The notes below the pieces were generated by a model that saw only the letters and a list, made by a program, of their open reading frames with translations, was not told where the DNA came from and ran no database searches. Below, one piece after another: positions 57,767 to 64,000 of a DNA stretch of 64,000 nt. The stretch's first letter is position 1; each line of letters begins with the position of its first letter. The stretch is from positions 453,268-517,267 of the forward strand of contig JAGYKV010000017.1 in assembly GCA_018401415.1 (NCBI GenBank). Direction: 5' to 3'. The position numbers and the translations under genes were made by a program. Source of the stretch: Candidatus Nanopelagicales bacterium. Lineage in GTDB: Bacteria > Actinomycetota > Actinomycetes > S36-B12.

Positions 57767-58877
57767 GGGTCACCATGCCGAGGCGCATCTCGATTCGCTC
57801 CATGAGGTTCTTGCGGAGCGATCGGTCGTTCACTCTATTCAAGACATCGACAAAGAATCCCCTGACTACCAATTGGCGAGCGATGCTCTCGGGGATTCCA
57901 CGTGACTGCAAATAAAATAGTTGTTCATCGTCAAATCTTCCGGTGGCGCTGGCATGCCCTGCACTCACGACATCGCCGGTCTCCAGTTCCAAGTTGGGAA
58001 CCGAGTCTGCCCGAGGGCCATCGTTGAGCAGAAGGTTTCGATTCAACTCGTAGGTCTGTATCCCAATTGCCTCGCGACGGACTAAGACATCGCCGACCCA
58101 CACGGAGTGAGCGCCTTGCCCACTCAATGCACCCTTATAAACAACATTGCTCACACAGTGAGGCTCCGTATGATTTACAAGTATTCGATGCTCTTGATAC
58201 TGATCGCCCTCAAGTAAGAATGCTCCAAGCATCTCAGCGGAGCCACCCGGTGCTCGGTAATTCACCGTGGGGACCATGCGCACCACTTCTCCACCAAGGG
58301 ATATGGACAAACCGAGGAAACGTGAGTCACGTCCCACATTCGTGGTCCAATTCCAGTGTTGCTTCAACGGTGCTTCCGCATCCAGAACTGAAAGCAGTGT
58401 TAACTCAGCTTGATCGCCAACCTCCGTGACAATTGATCCGCTCACATTCGCTGCTGAGTCGTGAATAATCACAATCTGGCTACGCGAAAATTTTCCGACC
58501 TGAACTTCAATATGAGCATAATTGTTGAGCATCTCCCCGACGAGATTGACCACTATTGATTCCTCAACAATGTGATCTGCTGGGATCGTGATGAGCACCA
58601 CTTTCTTCACACCCGCGAACGCAACTGCACTCACCCGATCGGTCGGCATCCAGGTGGTACTCAAGCGAGGATCATCGGGTTCCACAATGTTGACAAATGG
58701 AGATGGCACCGCACCGACGGAACCCCAGGACTGTGGGACGAAAAAATCCGCTATTTTCCGAATAGGGGTGTAGCGCCATTCTTCTTCACGTCCTTTGGGG
58801 ATTTCGAAGGCCCCAGGATCACGTGACAATATTTTGGGCGCTAAATCCTTAGCGGGAGCCGTAGCGACAGCACTCAC
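57759..58877 (-). CDS. sufD: Fe-S assembly protein SufD
   Basis: 372 residues. The beta-helix core follows the N-terminal helical part ([16 protein letters not shown]). Family C-terminal segment [32 protein letters not shown] is clear. SufD is a SufB paralogue; it contains the SufC contact but lacks the cluster-forming residues of SufB. Overlaps sufB by four bases. Confidence 0.95.
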   Translation of the reverse strand: MSAVATAPAKDLAPKILSRDPGAFEIPKGREEEWRYTPIRKIADFFVPQSWGSVGAVPSPFVNIVEPDDPRLSTTWMPTDRVSAVAFAGVKKVVLITIPADHIVEESIVVNLVGEMLNNYAHIEVQVGKFSRSQIVIIHDSAANVSGSIVTEVGDQAELTLLSVLDAEAPLKQHWNWTTNVGRDSRFLGLSISLGGEVVRMVPTVNYRAPGGSAEMLGAFLLEGDQYQEHRILVNHTEPHCVSNVVYKGALSGQGAHSVWVGDVLVRREAIGIQTYELNRNLLLNDGPRADSVPNLELETGDVVSAGHASATGRFDDEQLFYLQSRGIPESIARQLVVRGFFVDVLNRVNDRSLRKNLMERIEMRLGMVTHD

Positions 58878-60307
58878 CCGACGGCACCTTCCATTTGGAG
58901 TTCAATGAGTCGGTTCAGTTCAATTGCATATTCCATGGGCAGTTCCCGGGCAATAGGCTCAATGAACCCGCGCACGATCATGGCCATGGCTTCGTCTTCG
59001 GACAGCCCCCTCGACATCAGGTAGAACAGTTGCTCCTCACTGATTTTCGATACCGTTGCTTCATGTCCCATTTGGACATCGTCTTCGCGAACATCGACAT
59101 AGGGATAGGTGTCTGAACGGCTGATGTCGTCGACCAGCAGTGCATCACATTTGACGGTGCTCTTCGCATGATGTGATCCTTCTAAGACCTGGACCAGTCC
59201 CCGATACGAAGTGCGGCCTCCACCACGCGCAACAGATTTGGAGATGATCGAGGAAGAGGTGTGTGGCGCAGCGTGCACCATTTTTGCTCCGGCATCTTGG
59301 TGTTGTCCTGCACCTGCAAAAGCGATGCTCAAGGTTTCCCCTTTTGCATACTCACCCGTCATGACTACAGCCGGATACTTCATGGTGACCTTGCTACCGA
59401 GGTTTCCATCCACCCATTCCATGGTGGCTCCCTCTTGTGCAATGGCGCGCTTTGTGACCAGGTTATACACGTTGGTTGACCAGTTTTGAATAGTTGTATA
59501 TCTACAACGCCCGCCCTTCTTCACAATAATTTCCACCACGGCAGAGTGCAGTGAATCACTGGAATAGATCGGGGCTGTACATCCCTCTACATAATGTACG
59601 TAGGCATCTTCATCCACAATAATGAGAGTTCGCTCAAATTGGCCCATGTTCTCGGTGTTGATGCGGAAGTAGGCCTGCAGCGGAATGTCAACGCGAACGC
59701 CTTTGGGAACATAAATAAATGATCCACCCGACCATACCGCGGTGTTGAGTGCGGCAAACTTATTGTCACCCACTGGGATGACGGAACCAAAATATTCTTT
59801 GAAGACATCCTCATGCTCCTTGAGAGCGGTATCTGTGTCGAGAAAAATCACACCCTGTTCTTCAAGATCCTCGCGGATCTTGTGATACACAACTTCAGAC
59901 TCGTATTGAGCGGCAACGCCTCCAACGAGCCGCTGCTTCTCCGCCTCTGGGATACCCAAACGATCATAGGTATTTTTGATGTCGTCGGGTAGATCCGCCC
60001 ATTCGGTTGCCTGCTTTTCCGTTGAGCGAACAAAATATTTAATGGTGTCAAAATGAATACCCGTGAGGTCGGAACCCCAGTGAGGCATGGGCTTCTTTTC
60101 AAAAAGGCGTAGCCCCTTGAGCCTAAGGTCGAGCATCCATTGGGGTTCGCTCTTCTTTGCGGAGATATCGCGGACAACAGCTTCGTCTACCCCGCGCTTG
60201 GCATCGACACCCGCATCAGTTTTATCGCTCCAGCCGTATTCATAGCGTCCAAGCGAATCAATTGTCTGATCCTGTGCGGAACGCTCAACGGGTGTTGTGG
60301 TGCTCAT
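58874..60307 (-). CDS. sufB: Fe-S assembly protein SufB
   Basis: 477 residues. [22 protein letters not shown] is the family N-terminal segment; the beta-helix follows, with [23 protein letters not shown] and C-terminal [39 protein letters not shown]. SufB is the cluster-building scaffold of SufBCD. No intein is inserted, unlike some mycobacteria. Start overlaps the sufR stop by four bases. Confidence 0.97.
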   Translation of the reverse strand: MSTTTPVERSAQDQTIDSLGRYEYGWSDKTDAGVDAKRGVDEAVVRDISAKKSEPQWMLDLRLKGLRLFEKKPMPHWGSDLTGIHFDTIKYFVRSTEKQATEWADLPDDIKNTYDRLGIPEAEKQRLVGGVAAQYESEVVYHKIREDLEEQGVIFLDTDTALKEHEDVFKEYFGSVIPVGDNKFAALNTAVWSGGSFIYVPKGVRVDIPLQAYFRINTENMGQFERTLIIVDEDAYVHYVEGCTAPIYSSDSLHSAVVEIIVKKGGRCRYTTIQNWSTNVYNLVTKRAIAQEGATMEWVDGNLGSKVTMKYPAVVMTGEYAKGETLSIAFAGAGQHQDAGAKMVHAAPHTSSSIISKSVARGGGRTSYRGLVQVLEGSHHAKSTVKCDALLVDDISRSDTYPYVDVREDDVQMGHEATVSKISEEQLFYLMSRGLSEDEAMAMIVRGFIEPIARELPMEYAIELNRLIELQMEGAVG

Positions 60308-61038
60308 GCGGATACCTCTTCCTTTAGTGGGGCGATTTCCTTTAGTGGGGCATTTTCCTTTACTGGGGCGATGTACTGACTCGAGTCCTTCGTTGTGGCG
60401 GCTGAATAGTCTGACTGTGCTGGCACAAAGTTGTGAAGTGGAATGAGAGTGGTACAGATGGGGTCACCTTGCGCCAGCGTCGCTAAGCGCGTTGGGTGAG
60501 CACCGAGTGACTCCCCCAGTGCCCGAGTTTCTTCCTCGCACAATTCGGGATACGCCTTTGCAGCCTCCACCACCGGACAATGATGTTGGCACAGCTGTCC
60601 GGAAACGCCCGCACGATCGAAGGTCGCTTCGTAACCTTCAGCGTTCAGTGCCTGGACAAGTTCCGGAATCGTCTTCCCCGTAATTATTCGGTGTGCCCGC
60701 TCCGATGCGAATTCGCGTACCGCATGGCGACCATAGGTTCGCTCCAAAAATTCGAGTGATTCAAGGGCTAGGTCGTTATAGGACTGACGAAGTAGTTTCC
60801 TCCCCTGATCGCTGAGCGAATATGAGGAGCTGGGTCGGCCTCTTCGCTTGGTCGGGGACGGCCCAAAAGGTACTTTGTCGTGCACGTGCACCAGCCCTGC
60901 TTCTTGGAGAGCACCGAGCGACCTGCGCACCGCCTGGGGACTGAGGTTTAACTCACGCGCCAATTCCACGGTGGTCGCCGTGCCATGACTCAGTAGCACG
61001 CGGGCAACGCGCTCTGCGGCCTCTCCGGGGAATTTCAC
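60304..61038 (-). CDS. sufR: SUF operon repressor SufR
   Basis: 244 residues from GTG 61038. The DeoR/ArsR-like winged helix covers [39 protein letters not shown]; the Fe-S binding part has Cys150, Cys154, Cys167 and Cys195 ([30 protein letters not shown]). SufR represses the suf operon when it holds a cluster and releases it under iron or oxidative stress. A frame extending to 61131 would add a Pro-rich stretch without homology and run through the probable operator, so the GTG is preferred. The C-terminal tail has three near-copies of a six-residue repeat. First gene of the operon, divergent from the ABC exporter. Confidence 0.92.
   Translation of the reverse strand: MKFPGEAAERVARVLLSHGTATTVELARELNLSPQAVRRSLGALQEAGLVHVHDKVPFGPSPTKRRGRPSSSYSLSDQGRKLLRQSYNDLALESLEFLERTYGRHAVREFASERAHRIITGKTIPELVQALNAEGYEATFDRAGVSGQLCQHHCPVVEAAKAYPELCEEETRALGESLGAHPTRLATLAQGDPICTTLIPLHNFVPAQSDYSAATTKDSSQYIAPVKENAPLKEIAPLKEEVSA
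60321..60374 (-). repeat. 3 x 18-bp tandem repeat at the sufR 3' end
   Basis: Three consecutive 18-base units (CCTTTAGTGGGGCGATTT and two variants) on the plus strand. On the coding strand they encode near-copies of [12 protein letters not shown] at the SufR C-terminus. The units differ at only a few bases, pointing to recent duplication. The frame is preserved. Confidence 0.92.
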
Positions 61039-61047
61039 AACCCCATT

Positions 61048-61073
61048 GTTGCGTAAATAAGAATTGACGCAAC
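61048..61073. promoter_or_regulatory. inverted repeat before sufR, probable SufR operator
   Basis: GTTGCGT (61048-61054) and ACGCAAC (61067-61073) form a perfect 7-base inverted repeat with a 12-base A/T-rich spacer. It lies 10-35 bases before the preferred sufR start and 83 bases before the divergent ABC gene start. SufR in cyanobacteria binds CAAC-N6-GTTG; here GTTG and CAAC halves are present with a different spacing and orientation. Autoregulation by SufR is inferred. Confidence 0.5.
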
Positions 61074-61155
61074 TTTGGGTCCCCGGTTGGGGTGGCGAGG
61101 GAGTCGGTCTTGGTCTCGGATATCTGCCCATCGCCTTTCAATCTAGACTGCAACC

Positions 61156-62085
61156 GTGTCTAATGAGCCTCCGGCTATCCTCGCGGAAGGGCTCACCCTC
61201 GCCTATGGTCCTCAGCGCGGTATTTTTGACTTCTCCATCTCCTTGACCCAGGGAATTACGGCGTTGGCGGGTAACAATGGGGCTGGGAAGACCACATTAT
61301 TGGAGTGTCTCTCCGGTCTGAGATCCCCACAGACCGGAGACGTCCGAATTTGTGGGAGGGATCCACAAAAGGACCGCTCCCATGTGACACAGATCCTTGG
61401 GGCTTCGTTACAAGATGTCACTCCCTACCCAACGGCCAAACCTGGCGAATTATTGAAGTTTCTAGCGAGCTTGTACTCACATCCGTTAGCGCCAGATTCG
61501 CTCCTTGAGCAATTCAGTGTTCCCGCAACGACCGTGATTAAAACTCTGTCGGCCGGACAAGTCCAACGCCTTAAGTGCGCAATGGCACTGATCGGTAATC
61601 CCAGAGTCGTGTTGCTCGATGAACCAACCGCAGGACTGGATCCGGGAGCTAGATCCGATCTTTATTCGATTCTTCGAAATAGTGCTGCAGACGGTGTGGT
61701 GATGATCGTTGCCACACATCTCACTGAGGACATTGATGCATTGGCAGATCGAGCAATCGTCTTGGCACAAGGACATCTTGTCGCGGACATTCAGAAATCG
61801 GATATCGGTACAGCGGAACAGCTGGTGTTTCGCGCGCGCAGAGACCTTCCGCTGGAACAACTATTAAATGCCTTACCGACAGAATCCATGGCGCGGTCGC
61901 TCAGCAATGATCGTTATCTCGTGAGGACTGGCGAGGGAATCGACTCGTCGATCATTGCAACCGTTGCCTCATGGTGTGCCCAACACGGGACCGAAGCAAC
62001 AGAAATATCTATCGGTCGCAATACTTTGTCGTACGAAGTTCTCCGTAACCTAAATATGTCGGACCAATCGATTCCCCATGATTAG
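61156..62085 (+). CDS. ABC transporter ATP-binding protein
   Basis: 309 residues. Walker A GNNGAGKTT, signature LSAGQVQRLKCAMAL, Walker B VLLDEPTAGLD and the H-loop VATHLTEDID. A C-terminal extension of about 80 residues is typical of ATPases of the DrrA/Rv1458c type. It overlaps the permease gene by eight bases. The pair matches the antibiotic-transport genes beside suf in M. tuberculosis (Rv1456c-Rv1458c). Substrate is unknown. Confidence 0.92.
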   Translation: MSNEPPAILAEGLTLAYGPQRGIFDFSISLTQGITALAGNNGAGKTTLLECLSGLRSPQTGDVRICGRDPQKDRSHVTQILGASLQDVTPYPTAKPGELLKFLASLYSHPLAPDSLLEQFSVPATTVIKTLSAGQVQRLKCAMALIGNPRVVLLDEPTAGLDPGARSDLYSILRNSAADGVVMIVATHLTEDIDALADRAIVLAQGHLVADIQKSDIGTAEQLVFRARRDLPLEQLLNALPTESMARSLSNDRYLVRTGEGIDSSIIATVASWCAQHGTEATEISIGRNTLSYEVLRNLNMSDQSIPHD

Positions 62086-62803
62086 TCGGAACGCACTACG
62101 TCAGGGTGCATGGGAATTCAAACTCAATGTGAAGAATGGGGAGCAATTTTTATTGCTCGTTATTATCCCCATTGCAATCTTTTTAACGCTCACCCAAACC
62201 GCAATAATAGGCGGCAGTAAATGGGATGTCGCAGGAGCTCTTTCCGTCTCCATCACCGTTTCCGTACTCGCTGCTGGATTTACCTCGCTCGCAATAGCAA
62301 CCGCCTTTGAACGACGAAGTGGCACCCTGGTGACCATGGGCGTAACGCCTATCAGTCGAGTGGAACTTGTCATCGGGAAGACACTTTCCACCGTCTACTT
62401 AGCCGCTATCTCTGCCTTGATCCTGGGGCTCGTTGCGGTTGCACTCGGGTGGAGACCAACCGCAAGCACCATGCTCGTTCCAGTTATTTTGTTATTGGGA
62501 ATCGCGAGCGTCACAGGCCTTGCGTTTCTTCTCGCAGGCACAATGAGAGCAGAGGCAGTCCTGGCGCTGGCAAATGGGATATTCGTCATTGCCATGATTT
62601 TTGGCGGAATTATTTTCCAATACCCAGGGTTCGTTGGCACGGTGGTCAATATGTTTCCTCCCGCTGCTCTGTTCAATTGCATGAGTCACGTCCTTGGCTC
62701 AATGCCGCCTGATTCACCACCGCTTATTGTGTCTATTGGGGTACTGCTCGCATGGTCGGTGATTGGAACTCTTGCCGCGGCAAAATTCTTTAAGTGGCGT
62801 TAG
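62078..62803 (+). CDS. ABC transporter permease (ABC-2 type)
   Basis: 241 residues with about six membrane segments (VIIPIAIFLTLTQTAI, LSVSITVSVLAAGFTSLAIA, and others). FERRSGTLVTMGVTPISRVELVIGKTLS is the ABC-2 membrane-domain signature. Forms an exporter with the preceding ATPase. It lies ten bases before ctaA, suggesting co-transcription. Confidence 0.9.
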   Translation: MISRNALRQGAWEFKLNVKNGEQFLLLVIIPIAIFLTLTQTAIIGGSKWDVAGALSVSITVSVLAAGFTSLAIATAFERRSGTLVTMGVTPISRVELVIGKTLSTVYLAAISALILGLVAVALGWRPTASTMLVPVILLLGIASVTGLAFLLAGTMRAEAVLALANGIFVIAMIFGGIIFQYPGFVGTVVNMFPPAALFNCMSHVLGSMPPDSPPLIVSIGVLLAWSVIGTLAAAKFFKWR

Positions 62804-62812
62804 GCTGATCAC

Positions 62813-63760
62813 ATGCCGATTCGCGGAACCAGACTCGTTTATCTAGCAAACGTTATTGCACAATCTGGAATCATTGTGACCGGCGCAGTCGTTCGAATTA
62901 CTGGGTCTGGACTCGGATGCCCGACCTGGCCGCAGTGTGTCGAAGGTTCGTATATCCCAACTGCTCGACAGGAACAGGAATTTCACAAGTACATCGAGTT
63001 TGGTAACCGTCTGTTGACATTTGTTGTGGCAATAGTCGCCATTGCCACAATTATCGCCATGATCATTGATACCCGTCGCCGCAGGAAAATTGGCCTACCC
63101 GCACGAAAGACACTTATTATCCTCGCCATCGTTCCCCTGGTTGGAACTGCAATACAAGCAGTATTAGGTGGCATTACCGTGCTCACCGGACTGCACCCCG
63201 TGACCGTATCGGCGCATTTTTTGCTATCCATTGTTCTTGTGGCGGCAGCAGTAGTGCTTCTGGCTCGCAGCGGTGACCCCGGTGATCAACCGATCAGGTA
63301 CCTGGCACCGCTACCCGTGCGTGTTCTCACATGGTCACTGGTAGCCGTGACAGCGGTGGTGGTATTCCTTGGTGTCCTCGTTACCGGCAGTGGGCCGCAT
63401 AGTGGCGATGCTGAAACCGAGGTTAGATTCTCATTTGATCCGCAAACCATTTCGTGGATGCATGCCGACACCGTGTTCTTATTTTTAGGTTTGTTGGTGG
63501 GGCTGCTCATCACACTCTTTCTTTTCCCCAGCACGGGACGCATGCGTAAACGAACACTTATCTTGCTTGGAATCAGCTTGCTTCAGGGAACCATTGGATA
63601 CATTCAATATTTCACCGGCTTACCTGAACTCCTTGTTGGACTGCATGTCTTAGGTGCTGTCCTTGTCTGGATCGCGGTTCTCAATATCCCGTTCTCCATG
63701 CGAACACGGGGTATAGTCACGGCGAGTGAGGTTCGGATGCGAGAGAAGATTCATATCTAG
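62813..63760 (+). CDS. ctaA: heme A synthase CtaA (COX15 family)
   Basis: 315 residues, eight hydrophobic segments. GAVVRITGSGLGCPTWPQCVEGSYIP has the conserved Cys pair and R/T-G-S-G-L motif; EFGNRLLTFVV and VSAHFLLSI and WMHADTVFLFLGLL and GLHVLGAVL provide heme-ligand His/Glu. It oxidises heme O to heme A for aa3-type oxidase. It is convergent with ctaB and downstream of the ABC pair. Confidence 0.94.
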   Translation: MPIRGTRLVYLANVIAQSGIIVTGAVVRITGSGLGCPTWPQCVEGSYIPTARQEQEFHKYIEFGNRLLTFVVAIVAIATIIAMIIDTRRRRKIGLPARKTLIILAIVPLVGTAIQAVLGGITVLTGLHPVTVSAHFLLSIVLVAAAVVLLARSGDPGDQPIRYLAPLPVRVLTWSLVAVTAVVVFLGVLVTGSGPHSGDAETEVRFSFDPQTISWMHADTVFLFLGLLVGLLITLFLFPSTGRMRKRTLILLGISLLQGTIGYIQYFTGLPELLVGLHVLGAVLVWIAVLNIPFSMRTRGIVTASEVRMREKIHI

Positions 63761-63773
63761 GGAAAACTCGTGT

Positions 63774-64000
63774 CTAGGGAAGAAACGGATCCACACCAAT
63801 AAGGAGAAAAAGCAGAGCCAAATAGGTGATGGATCCGTGGAAAATACGCATGGCCGGCTTCTCGAGGTCGGCATAGTCAGCATTTTCACTTCTTGTGCGT
63901 CTCCACAATGAAATGGCTGACCACATAAACCAGAGTCCAAGAACCAGCGCGCCAACCGAGTATGCCCAACCCATTGGAGCTACCGGTATCAAAATCAGTG
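63774..64000 (-). CDS. ctaB: protoheme IX farnesyltransferase CtaB (C-terminal fragment)
   Basis: The frame is open to the right edge and ends at 63774. About 75 residues remain: one membrane helix (WAYSVGALVLGLWFMWSAISL), a basic loop, then AMRIFHGSITYLALLFLLIGVDPFL, which matches the C-terminus of CtaB/heme O synthase. The N-terminal UbiA catalytic domain is outside the window. Convergent with ctaA, 13 bases apart. Confidence 0.85.
   Translation of the reverse strand, partial: LILIPVAPMGWAYSVGALVLGLWFMWSAISLWRRTRSENADYADLEKPAMRIFHGSITYLALLFLLIGVDPFLP

Noticed and set aside
61039..61131. Pro-rich 31-residue extension of SufR
   Set aside because: No homology, low complexity, and it would place the inverted repeat inside the coding region. 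GTG 61038 gives the family N-terminus.

Overview
The window is chromosomal DNA of an actinobacterium (Actinomycetota), by eye of roughly balanced base composition and very tightly packed. The assignment rests on lineage markers: a Pup-proteasome cluster, mycothiol ligase MshC, RbpA, the PafBC regulator pair, a GarA/FtsR-type cluster, an actinobacterial SUF operon with SufR, and DUF3090, DUF3099 and DUF5703 proteins. Nothing looks like a phage, transposon, CRISPR array or genomic island. Gene order matches Mycobacterium and Streptomyces in several blocks. The compactness suggests a small-genome, possibly aquatic member, but that is inference. No stretch over 300 bases lacks a gene.

Layout. 1-5.1 kb: end of an unknown gene, a small ORF, tRNA-Leu(GAG), an M20 peptidase, DUF5703, an aldo/keto reductase, an LLM-class oxidoreductase and UppP. 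5.2-8.5 kb: histidine phosphatase, DUF3090, a PI3/4-kinase-like SCO1664-family protein and mshC. 8.5-14.5 kb: gnd, pgi, a PAC2 protein, an alpha/beta hydrolase, a HAD hydrolase and a RecB-like nuclease. 14.6-24.8 kb: trmI, mpa, dop, pup, prcB, prcA, pafA, two FKBPs, pafB and pafC, probably one long operon for pupylation, proteasomal degradation and the PafBC DNA-damage response. 24.9-28.8 kb: tatA, tatC and a large DExH helicase. 28.8-36.5 kb: 5'-3' exonuclease, M24 peptidase, acyl-CoA dehydrogenase, amidohydrolase, lnt, ppm1 and fxsA.

36.5-46.1 kb: rbpA, a TMEM175-like channel, TrhO, then a minus-strand block pgsA-like / gcvH / garA-like / ftsR-like / DUF151 / merR / tandem glycine riboswitch / gcvP, in the order of Rv1822-Rv1832 of M. 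tuberculosis. 46.1-54.5 kb: serB, fabI, fabG, dodecin, DUF3099, SURF1, an ABC exporter, an enoyl-CoA hydratase and an ABC-F protein. 54.6-61.0 kb: the SUF iron-sulfur operon sufR-B-D-Rieske-C-S-U-T. 61.2-64 kb: an ABC exporter pair, ctaA and the end of ctaB.

The most unusual property is a set of six apparent single-frame shifts in five core genes (prcB, pafB twice, the helicase, lnt, gcvP). In each, the conserved protein continues in another frame. Sequencing or assembly indels are the simplest explanation, but two sites (G-GGG before TAA in prcB, CTT-TGA in pafB) have the form of recoding sites. The best candidate for an uncharacterised system is the phosphatase / DUF3090 / kinase-like / mshC module at 5.2-8.5 kb. 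Other points of interest are an ECF-type promoter before rbpA, an inverted repeat before sufR, a GarA-like protein with a zinc ribbon instead of the usual phospho-switch, and four convergent gene pairs whose stop codons share a 4-base palindrome.
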